Of a DNA stretch of 13,213 nucleotides, positions 7,354 through 13,157 are shown piece by piece. Source of the DNA: Bdellovibrionales bacterium (lineage in GTDB: Bacteria; Bdellovibrionota; Bdellovibrionia; Bdellovibrionales; UBA1609); contig JAPKGD010000009.1 in the NCBI GenBank assembly GCA_026648125.1, positions 1-13,213 on the forward strand. The letters are read 5' to 3'. The position numbers and the translations under genes were made by a program. The notes beneath the pieces are model-generated. The model saw only the letters and a program-made list of their open reading frames with translations. It did not search any database and was not told where the DNA came from. Position 1 is the first letter of the stretch. Every line of letters starts with the position of its first letter.

Positions 7354-7919
7354 TGTTCCCCCTGAAGATCCAAATACATCTCAACGGCCGTGCAGAGGCA
7401 CGGCGGTGCTTTGCAGAGCGTGCAATTGTAATTAACGTCACGCCAATACTGTTTATGTTCAGCCACCGGTTTGAAACCAATCTTTTCTAAATATCGAATG
7501 GAAGAATTATTTGGACTCTCCTTCCACGCATGACAAACAACACCCTTTGCACCAACCTCGCGTAAAATCAAAAGAGCCTTTTGTGAAAGCTGTTGGCCAA
7601 AGCCTTTGCCTTGCGAATTACTGGCAATAAATAGGGATTGAAAATAAGCCGTATCTTTTTGGTCATGCGGCCAAAGTTCCGATTTGAGCGCAACACCTTT
7701 ACCGTGCTCCCATTGTCCGGGGGGATAACTGATGCGGATTCCACGTACATTGCTCTCGGTGTCTTCGAGAAGTAGAGAGCACATTTGACCGTCTTTTTGT
7801 GAACGGCGAAAAATGCTCTTCAGCTCATCGTTAGAATAATAGCCATGACCGATCTCTTTGTCAGTGAAGTCTTTTATGGCTTCCAGGTCGGAGTCCCGGA
7901 TCGGTCGAATTGTGAACAT
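7350..7919 (-). CDS. GNAT family N-acetyltransferase with Cys-rich C-terminal tail
   Basis: This is a 189-residue GNAT protein. FTIRPIRDSDLEAIKDF opens the fold and AYFQSLFIASNSQGKGFGQQL (91-111) is strand 4 plus the acetyl-CoA loop (Q-G-K-G-F-G). SPNNSSIRYLEKIGFKPV is the conserved motif B helix with its N and GF. After the domain comes a tail with C166, C169, C174 and C176 (CX2CX4CXC), unusual for a GNAT and metal-site-like. I start at ATG 7919 because homology begins there. An in-frame ATG at 8021 would add 34 residues that look non-coding. No strong SD is seen at either. Its stop overlaps the ATG of the FAD oxidase, so both proteins probably act on the same metabolite. Confidence 0.85.
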   Translation of the reverse strand: MFTIRPIRDSDLEAIKDFTDKEIGHGYYSNDELKSIFRRSQKDGQMCSLLLEDTESNVRGIRISYPPGQWEHGKGVALKSELWPHDQKDTAYFQSLFIASNSQGKGFGQQLSQKALLILREVGAKGVVCHAWKESPNNSSIRYLEKIGFKPVAEHKQYWRDVNYNCTLCKAPPCLCTAVEMYLDLQGEQ

Positions 7920-8098
7920 AACCAAAGAGGCTATTCCACAGGATGAGGGGAGTGCAAAGTTTGCGCATCGCACCACGGGGGGATTGCCGTCCCAACGGCG
8001 AATAAACAAGGACTGACGCATGATATTGCGTCCGCAGTCGACTAAGCCACCTCGCCAGACCTTTCCTCATCGAGAGATGATCTCAATCATTGGAATTA

Positions 8099-8127
8099 TT
8101 GACATGCCATTTGCCAACGATTGTAAA
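8099..8127 (+). promoter_or_regulatory. Sigma70-type promoter for the exported protein gene
   Basis: TTGACA (8099-8104, exact consensus -35) is followed after a 17-bp spacer by TGTAAA (8122-8127, 4 of 6 at -10). Transcription would begin near 8134 and leave about 60 nt of leader before the ATG at 8196. The 276-bp divergent gap (7920-8195) otherwise shows no convincing gene. Confidence 0.6.
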
Positions 8128-8185
8128 AGTCGAGCTTATGCCTTAGCTGGGTTGTGGTACGCCATTGCGGTCTTTTTTGAGTTTA

Positions 8186-8194
8186 GGGGGGGGG
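8186..8194 (+). promoter_or_regulatory. G9 homopolymer acting as Shine-Dalgarno
   Basis: Nine consecutive G residues (TTTA-G9-C-ATG) occupy the ribosome-binding position of the gene starting at 8196. No other SD exists. A homopolymer of this length can slip during replication, which would change SD-to-start spacing but not the reading frame. Confidence 0.5.
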
Positions 8195-8195
8195 C

Positions 8196-8654
8196 ATGCG
8201 CAAAATCTTATTTGGGGCTTTTACGTTTGTATTGAGTTTTGGTGCTTTAGCACACGAATCTACGGCGAAGGATGTTAATAGGCTTCGCGCTCTCGTTGAT
8301 GTTGGAACTAATGGTGGCGACACTTATCTCTTTAAATATGACGTTAAAAAATTTAATTATTCTCGAGCTATAGCAACAGTCCTTGAAGATACGAAAGAGT
8401 CTGAGTGTTCGTATGTGGTGGTAAAAAGTCGTCGTGAAATGAAACAAGAAATTGGCTCATTTGCTTCGTTTGCCGAGTCCGACGAAGCTCAAAATATCGT
8501 GAAGCGATTAATTTCAAGTGGACATGTAAAAGCGGCGATTGGCTATTATTGGGATGGTGTAAAGGGATATAGCGAGTATTGTTTGCGGGAAGGCATGACT
8601 CTTTATTTTTACGATGGTCAGGCCTTATCTGTGGAATATGATTCGACCACTTAA
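8196..8654 (+). CDS. Small predicted exported protein of unknown function
   Basis: I do not recognise this 152-residue protein. It begins with a textbook Sec signal: MRK, a hydrophobic core ILFGAFTFVLSFG, and an A-L-A site predicting cleavage after residue 19. The predicted mature part is about 133 residues, hydrophilic and mixed alpha/beta in character. It has exactly two cysteines (C71 and C129), which could form a disulfide in the periplasm. Near the end are aromatic-rich strands (AAIGYYWDGVKGYSEYCL, MTLYFYDGQ). There is no lipobox and no transmembrane segment after the signal. It is monocistronic, with its own promoter and a G9 ribosome binding site, and is followed by a repeat array. It lies outside the direct repeats bounding the defence island. 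Confidence 0.75.
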   Translation: MRKILFGAFTFVLSFGALAHESTAKDVNRLRALVDVGTNGGDTYLFKYDVKKFNYSRAIATVLEDTKESECSYVVVKSRREMKQEIGSFASFAESDEAQNIVKRLISSGHVKAAIGYYWDGVKGYSEYCLREGMTLYFYDGQALSVEYDSTT

Positions 8655-8977
8655 CTGGAAAGCACGCCTGAGATAAGGCAATTCAAGCCAAGATTGAAGT
8701 CAGAAGTGAACGATTTTTGTTTTCCCCTACCGGGAGGGCTCCGGCCCTAGCCCCCTTCGGGGCTGGCGCGCAAAAATAGCGTCCTGCTATTTTTGTCGAA
8801 CTCTACGAGTTCTCATCTCGTAGAAAACAAAAATGCCGTCTGATCACTGCGTGACCACGCGGCATTTTTGGCGTCCCCTACGAGATTGGCTCGGACTCCT
8901 GTCCTCGCCCCCTCGCAGTCGCTCGGGGCTGACGCTCAAAAATAGCATCCTGCTATTTTTGTCGAACTCTACGAGTT

Positions 8978-9001
8978 CCGTAGAACCGTAGAACCGTAGA
9001 A
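8978..9001. repeat. Tandem repeat, 3 x 8 bp
   Basis: Three perfect head-to-tail copies of CCGTAGAA sit inside the hairpin array, just after the second copy of the 54-bp unit. The unit echoes the CGTAGAA of the hairpin at 8819-8825, so it probably arose by slippage on that sequence. Confidence 0.85.
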
Positions 9002-9006
9002 CCATT

Positions 9007-9041
9007 TTTGGCGTCCCCTGCGAGACGATCTTCGCAACTTT
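9007..9041 (+). repeat. Left 35-bp direct repeat bounding the darTG/TOTE island
   Basis: TTTGGCGT-ccc-CTGCGAGA-c-GATCTTCGCAACTTT recurs at 12896-12930 in the same orientation with four mismatches (ccc/ggg and c/t). The two copies enclose exactly the DarG, DarT and primase-helicase genes. The repeat may be an attachment-like duplication or a dispersed element; no integrase lies between the copies. Confidence 0.75.
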
Positions 9042-9067
9042 TTACTGTCAGATCGAATTTATTTGCA

Positions 9068-9598
9068 TTACAAGTCAGAATCGAGGGCTGATATTTTGTC
9101 AGTGCTAGGCGATTTTTTATGATTGCCGTCACGGTCGCTGCGCGTCTGTGATTTGGCTATCTGCGGCTCGTATACATAAACATCGAGATCGGGCAGGGGA
9201 CCAAGATGCTTCTCAATAAGTGGCCGAACATCTGACCAATCCAGGCCACCTAAGCCACAGCCAAGTGCGGGCATGGCTATAGATTGAATACCCATATCAG
9301 CATACGAATTTGCTAAGTGCTTAAGCCCGTCTTCGATATCTTGAAAAACTGAATCGTTGCGCCAGTCACGTTTAGTCGGGAAATTCAAAATTTGCACAAA
9401 ATCATCTTCCCACAAATAGGGCTGACCTGGTTTAACCTCGCCTCTATCACATTTAGCTTTATAATCTTCAAACATCATCGGGTGGCGATTTTTAAACTCA
9501 AGAGCCACGCCAGCACCCATAACGCCAACACAGTTCACGGTGTTGGTAAGCACCTGTGCTGGTGACTTAAACATATCGCCTTTAACAAATGTGACCAC
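9068..9598 (-). CDS. darG: DarG macro-domain antitoxin (DNA ADP-ribosylglycohydrolase)
   Basis: This is a 176-residue macrodomain protein. VTFVKGDMFKSPAQVLTNTVN is the first beta-alpha-beta unit, CVGVMGAGVALEFKNRHP is the ADP-ribose-binding loop, and MPALGCGLGGLDWSDVRPLIE is the second nucleotide-binding loop. Homologues remove ADP-ribose from thymidine in ssDNA and so reverse DarT. I start at GTG 9598 because AAGGGA lies about 8 nt upstream and homology starts there. The start is within the region directly after the DarT stop (9600-9602), so the two are coupled. It has only the macro domain, like the short Thermus-type DarG, with no C-terminal partner domain as in longer DarGs. A hydrophilic tail of about 25 residues, rich in K, S and D, follows the fold. 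Confidence 0.92.
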   Translation of the reverse strand: MVTFVKGDMFKSPAQVLTNTVNCVGVMGAGVALEFKNRHPMMFEDYKAKCDRGEVKPGQPYLWEDDFVQILNFPTKRDWRNDSVFQDIEDGLKHLANSYADMGIQSIAMPALGCGLGGLDWSDVRPLIEKHLGPLPDLDVYVYEPQIAKSQTRSDRDGNHKKSPSTDKISALDSDL

Positions 9599-9599
9599 G

Positions 9600-10250
9600 T
9601 TAACTTCCCTTGTTCTCAGGCCGTGTACCAAAGTACCAACCAGTATTGACTGTAACCTTCTTTTTTATACCAAATTCGGCGAGTATCGACAAGACGCGAG
9701 ATTTGGCATTCTCTGAATAACAAATAATATCATGCATTTGAGTGATGGGTAATTTATTGAGGATCAGCAGCTCGGCCTGTTTCTTTCGCTTAAGTTCTGG
9801 GTCTTTACTGTATTTAACCGTGCGGATGGCCGCCACATCGATTTTAGAGAAAATATCAGGCCCACTGAATAGATAAAATTGAGTCTTATGCGAGCGAGCA
9901 TTTCCGTCGCTAACGATTGCGCCAGGGGTTGACAAAATATCCAGCGAGAATCTTAAGAACAACAGATTTTCATTTTGTAATTGATTGGTGGCTACCATCG
10001 GGGTTTTGAAGCCAAGATAGAGCGGTACATAGTCGTGCAGGGGCTTCTGCGATGCTGGTACTATCACAGCGGCTCGGCCAGCCTGTACGTCTTCGTTTGC
10101 TAGGTTGTGGTAATTTTGGCCCTGCATAAGATTATAAGATCGCAACTCTTTTACCTGAAGGATAGGGCTCAAATTATCGAGATGGGTCATGTGATTGGCT
10201 ACCCAGATCTGATATTTTTCATTGATTGTGTGACTCAAAGATTTGTTCAT
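9600..10250 (-). CDS. darT: DarT toxin (DUF4433), ssDNA thymidine ADP-ribosyltransferase
   Basis: This 216-residue DarT uses NAD to put ADP-ribose on thymidine bases in single-stranded DNA, blocking replication. DarTG pairs are known as toxin-antitoxin systems and phage defences. Visible features are the N-terminal HMTHLDNLSPIL helix motif, LHDYVPLYLGFKTPM (71-85), VSDGNARS (113-120) and the catalytic glutamate E160 in KKQAELLILNKLPI. The C-terminal strand is VNTGWYFG. The length is normal and no key residue is missing, so the toxin looks active. The ATG at 10250 follows GAGATGG. The gene is first in a two-gene operon with the antitoxin immediately downstream. It diverges from the primase-helicase gene across only 45 bp, so the two promoters must overlap. 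Confidence 0.92.
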   Translation of the reverse strand: MNKSLSHTINEKYQIWVANHMTHLDNLSPILQVKELRSYNLMQGQNYHNLANEDVQAGRAAVIVPASQKPLHDYVPLYLGFKTPMVATNQLQNENLLFLRFSLDILSTPGAIVSDGNARSHKTQFYLFSGPDIFSKIDVAAIRTVKYSKDPELKRKKQAELLILNKLPITQMHDIICYSENAKSRVLSILAEFGIKKKVTVNTGWYFGTRPENKGS

Positions 10251-10295
10251 TAATATCCATCTCTAAAAGAGGCCAATAACTACCATATTTCATCC
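10251..10295. promoter_or_regulatory. 45-bp divergent control region between darT and the primase-helicase gene
   Basis: The whole space between the two divergent starts is 45 bp and contains the small palindrome CTCT-aaa-AGAG-like element at 10261-10271. I could not pick clear -35/-10 boxes. The promoters must overlap each other or the coding ends, which would link expression of the two modules. Confidence 0.3.
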
Positions 10296-12275
10296 ATGGG
10301 GATAACCAAATTTGTGGGTTTGACGGGTTCTATCAGACGGGCTATCAAGAGCAAATCCGAAGGGCGGACAAAAAATAGACTCATGGTTATAGACGATCAA
10401 ATACGCACTATTGAAAATAAACTCACCGCTCTTGAAAAAGAGCGAAGCCGTTTGCTTGGCGAATTAAAGAGCCTACGAGTTGCCCAAGATGAAACATCAT
10501 CTGTGGTGAAATTAGGTCGGCCAACCCTTATCGGGTCACCCGAATCGAATGAAGAAAAAACGGACCTATTCCTAAAGCTGTTTCGTGGTAGAAAAAATGT
10601 TTATCCAAAGCGCTGGGAAAATAATAAAACAGGTAAAAGTGGTTATTCGCCAGTCTGCGAAAATGAATGGGTGAAGCCAATATGTCAAAAGCCGAAAATC
10701 AAGTGTGGTGATTGTAGTCATCAGAAATTTATGCCACTAAATGATGTCGCCGTGGGCGCTCATTTGCGTGGGGCTGCAACAATTGGCACCTACGCAATTC
10801 GTGAAGACGATACCTGTATATTTTTGGCGTGTGATTTTGATGAGAGTTCCTGGCAAAGCGACCTGTTGGCATTTTCTCAGACAGCACAATTATTGGGAAT
10901 TGACGTGGCCATGGAGCGATCACGTTCTGGTAAAGGCGGTCATGCGTGGATATTTTTTGCTGAACCTGTACCTGCGCGCCTTGCACGATCTCTCGGGACG
11001 CTGATTATTGCAAAGTGTTCTGAGCGTAATATCCGCTTGAGTTTAGAATCGTATGACCGCTTTTTTCCGACGCAAGATTTTTTACCTAGGGGCGGGTTTG
11101 GTAATTTAATTGCCTTACCCTTACAAAAAACACCACGAGATAACGGCAATAGTTCCTTTGTAGATGAGGCATTCGAAGTTATCACTGATCAGTGGGCTTA
11201 TTTGGCATCTGTGCGAAGATTACTAAAATATGAAGTCGAATTGTTGCTGAAGGAGTACCTACCCAAAAACTCAATAAGACGGCCTGATGCTTTTGAGGAC
11301 GTCGCGTGGATCACTGACAATGAAATTCTTGAGAAGACATCGTTGCCACAAGAACATGACCGCTCACTTGAAGGTAAAAATGTTGAAGTTATATTTGGAT
11401 CTATGCTTTCTATCCCAATCGAGGGGTTGCCAACCAAGGTAATTGCCAGACTTAAAAAGACATCGAGTTTCGCTAACCCTGAATTTTACAAACTTCAACG
11501 AATGCGAATGCAAACATATCCTCATCCACGATTTATTTTTTCAGGTGAGATGCGCCCGGAGCATTTTTTATTGCCAAGGGGTGTTCTCGATAAGGTCACA
11601 AAAATTCTGCAGGATGCTGGTGCAAAAGTTGTTATTCGTGATGAGCGGATCGCAAGAAAAAAAGTTGCTGTAGAATTCAATGGATTATTGACGCCTATTC
11701 AGGATAAGGCGGTCAAAAAAATTAAAGAATCTGATCTCGGGATTCTCATGGCTCCGCCAGGGGCCGGTAAAACAGTCATGGCGTGTAAGCTTATTTCTGA
11801 TCGAAAAGTTTCAACCTTAGTTCTTGTTCATCGCCAACCACTACTTGATCAGTGGAAGGAGAGAATTTCTAACTTTTTAAATATTCCCATAAAAGAAATT
11901 GGCACCCTGAGTGGTTCAAAAAAGAAAATGACTGGTAAGATCGATGTTGGGATGCTTCAGTCTATCAGTCGGCTCGACGATTTATCTGAGATTGCTGAAA
12001 AGTATTCGCAAATTATTATTGATGAATGCCACCATATTCCCGCAACCTCATTCGAGGCCATTCTTAAACAATTGCCAGCGAGATTTGTTGTTGGTCTATC
12101 CGCGACTCCGTATCGCAAAGACGGGCTTGAGAAAATTATGTTTTTACAATGTGGCCCGGTCGGCTGCGAGATTCAGCCTAATGAGATTTCAGATTTACCG
12201 AAAGAAGTTTCAATATATGAAACTGCGATTGTATTCCCAGAGGAGCTTGGGCGACAGCCACCATATCACGTTTAA
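10296..12275 (+). CDS. TOTE-type archaeo-eukaryotic primase + SF2 helicase (frame ends prematurely)
   Basis: This is a 659-residue N-terminal part of a larger protein. Residues 29-62 look like a coiled coil (IENKLTALEKERSRLLGELKSL spaced heptads). A Cys cluster follows (C121, C130, C137, C140). Next is an AEP primase-like domain with D180-F-D182 (ACDFDES) and SGKGGH (211-216), as in primases of TOTE conflict systems. From about 460 is an SF2 helicase lobe: Walker A APPGAGKT (486-493), DECH (576-579), SAT (602-604). The frame runs into TAA at 12273 just after PPYHV. The helicase continues at once in the -1 frame, so a single lost T in the run at 12271-12273 explains the break. The start is uncertain: no SD precedes ATG 10296, and ATG 10383 is an alternative. 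Such proteins would act on foreign nucleic acid. If the frameshift is real the protein lacks helicase lobe 2. Confidence 0.85.
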   Translation: MGITKFVGLTGSIRRAIKSKSEGRTKNRLMVIDDQIRTIENKLTALEKERSRLLGELKSLRVAQDETSSVVKLGRPTLIGSPESNEEKTDLFLKLFRGRKNVYPKRWENNKTGKSGYSPVCENEWVKPICQKPKIKCGDCSHQKFMPLNDVAVGAHLRGAATIGTYAIREDDTCIFLACDFDESSWQSDLLAFSQTAQLLGIDVAMERSRSGKGGHAWIFFAEPVPARLARSLGTLIIAKCSERNIRLSLESYDRFFPTQDFLPRGGFGNLIALPLQKTPRDNGNSSFVDEAFEVITDQWAYLASVRRLLKYEVELLLKEYLPKNSIRRPDAFEDVAWITDNEILEKTSLPQEHDRSLEGKNVEVIFGSMLSIPIEGLPTKVIARLKKTSSFANPEFYKLQRMRMQTYPHPRFIFSGEMRPEHFLLPRGVLDKVTKILQDAGAKVVIRDERIARKKVAVEFNGLLTPIQDKAVKKIKESDLGILMAPPGAGKTVMACKLISDRKVSTLVLVHRQPLLDQWKERISNFLNIPIKEIGTLSGSKKKMTGKIDVGMLQSISRLDDLSEIAEKYSQIIIDECHHIPATSFEAILKQLPARFVVGLSATPYRKDGLEKIMFLQCGPVGCEIQPNEISDLPKEVSIYETAIVFPEELGRQPPYHV

Positions 12276-12832
12276 TCCATCACCTAGTACAAAATGAATC
12301 ACGTAATCAGCTTATTGCTACGAAAGTTACAGAGGCGCTCGATCAAGATAGATTCCCGCTTTTGATTTCTGATAGAAAAGATCACCTTGAACTGTTGGGC
12401 AATATCATTCGCTTGGCGCGACCCGATGTTGAGCAAGTTGTTCTTGAGGGAACATTGACGAATAAACAACGACGAACTGCGCTGGCGCGAATTTCAGAAT
12501 TACGAGCGAGCAATCAGTCTTTGCTTATAATGGCGACATCATCTTTAATCGGTGAGGGTTTTGATCTGCCCGCACTCGACACACTGATTTTTGCGACACC
12601 GCTATCTTTTGAAGGGCGACTGGTACAGTACGCTGGTCGAATTCACCGGGCATCGACTGATAAAGAGTCTGCGAAGATTATTGATTTTGTTGATTCTTAC
12701 AGTGCGATGTTTTTGAAGATGTACAGAAACCGCATTTCGACTTATAGAAAAATGGGCTATCGCATTTACGAGGATGATCGGCTGATGGGGCCACTCGCTC
12801 AGTACAGGTATTCACAAACAAACCTATTATAA
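12272..12832 (+). pseudogene. C-terminal helicase lobe of the primase-helicase, out of frame
   Basis: From 12272 the -1 frame reads LIHHLVQNESRNQLIATKV and continues open to TAA at 12830-12832. It supplies the second RecA lobe: GEGFDLPALDTLIFATP (motif V region) and RLVQYAGRIHR (motif VI with its arginines), then a C-terminal helix DFVDSYSAMFLKMYRNR. This is exactly the part missing from the upstream open frame, with no gap or duplication, so the two pieces are one gene of about 845 codons. The intact protein would have normal SF2 architecture. No slippery heptamer is seen at the junction, arguing against programmed frameshifting; genuine mutation or a sequencing error in a short T run is likelier. 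A separate start (ATT/ATG near 12362) is possible but would give only half a lobe. Confidence 0.85.
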
Positions 12833-12895
12833 ACCCCGCAAGTTCTGATTCCTCTGGGGGTCATTTCATAACATATTGAAAAGTCGGCAGAAAAA

Positions 12896-12930
12896 TTTGG
12901 CGTGGGCTGCGAGATGATCTTCGCAACTTT
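12896..12930 (+). repeat. Right 35-bp direct repeat bounding the darTG/TOTE island
   Basis: Same orientation copy of the repeat at 9007-9041 (31/35 identical), 64 bp after the end of the helicase reading frame. Eleven bases later the IS66 terminus begins. Between 12833 and 12895 I see nothing but a weak CCCC/GGGG pairing. Confidence 0.75.
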
Positions 12931-12941
12931 CTATTATTATT

Positions 12942-13150
12942 GTAAGCGGTCCATCCGCCCCAGTCTTGTCAGCCTTCTTTTTTTCGGCAGGATAGCGGGT
13001 TTGCCGGGCTGAGTAGTAGCTCGGTCAGCCTCTCGTAATCGTCGGCGGTCGTGGCACCCGGCAGTCGCGTGAAGATCTCTGTGAGCGCATCGAACGGGCT
13101 TTTGCCGTTGAGCCTCGCCGTGAGTGCGAGACTGTAGAGCAGCGCCGATG
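12942..13150 (-). mobile_element. IS66-family insertion sequence, truncated right end
   Basis: The element terminus is visible as GTAAGCGGTCC at 12942; IS66-family ends begin GTAA. It is followed 27 bp inward by the stop of the transposase on the minus strand. Only the end of TnpC is present. The base composition is visibly GC-richer than the genes to the left, supporting recent acquisition. The 8 bp outside the end (TTATTATT, 12934-12941) would be one copy of the target duplication; the other is not in the window. The inward limit near 13150 is a truncation. Confidence 0.75.
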
Positions 13151-13157
13151 CATTCCC
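12969..13157 (-). pseudogene. IS66 transposase TnpC, C-terminal remnant
   Basis: The minus-strand frame ending at TGA 12969-12971 reads SALLYSLALTARLNG, then DALTEIFTRLPG, then ADDYERLTELLLSPANPL. This is the conserved C-terminus of IS66 TnpC (ALYSLIETAKLNG...P..L..VL.R.P). About 60 codons survive. Upstream, the frame meets a stop (TGA, complement of 13158-13160) just past the last recognisable residue, so the catalytic DDE domain is gone and the piece is inactive. Confidence 0.8.

Larger units (their letters stand above)
8718..9041. repeat. Array of hairpins and direct repeats at island left border
   Basis: The gap 8655-9067 has no gene but is highly structured. A 54-bp unit occurs twice (8758-8811 and 8924-8977, 51/54 identical). 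Each copy carries the perfect hairpin AAAAATAGC-NTCCT-GCTATTTTT followed by GTCGAACTCTACGAGTT. A 23-bp string, CATTTTTGGCGTCCCCT plus RCGAGA, occurs at 8863 and 9003 (22/23). Further inverted repeats are AGCCCC/GGGGCT near 8750, TCTACGAG/CTCGTAGA (8802/8817), and AAAAATGCCG/CGGCATTTTT (8829/8860). This resembles a REP/BIME-like composite repeat and may also stop transcription from both sides. Confidence 0.75.

Noticed and set aside
8020..8235. Plus-strand frame of 71 codons upstream of the exported protein
   Set aside because: It runs through the promoter and overlaps the next gene in another frame. It has no SD and a low-plausibility composition.
8863..8915. tRNA 3'-end-like string (TGGCGTCCCCTACGAGATT) on the minus strand, possibly a tRNA attachment site
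   Set aside because: The acceptor-like CCA/GGGGACG is suggestive, but the T-arm (TTCGAAT) and the rest of a cloverleaf cannot be folded. The same string recurs as part of a dispersed repeat.
8724..9041. Integron attC sites with the defence genes as cassettes
   Set aside because: There are long imperfect hairpins, but no GTTRRRY/RYYYAAC core sites at the repeat ends, no integrase, and the primase-helicase is too large and divergent for a typical cassette.
8718..9041. CRISPR array
   Set aside because: The repeats are few, unequal in spacing, and internally palindromic over different lengths. There is no regular repeat-spacer pattern and no cas genes are present.
12266..12280. Programmed -1 ribosomal frameshift in the primase-helicase gene
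   Set aside because: The -1 frame is correct, but the site reads CAC GTT TAA with no X-XXY-YYZ slippery heptamer and no obvious downstream pseudoknot, so a base loss is simpler.
12833..12875. Terminator after the primase-helicase gene (ACCCC/GGGGGT)
   Set aside because: There is only a 5-bp stem with a loop of about 18 nt and no T run after it; too weak to call.
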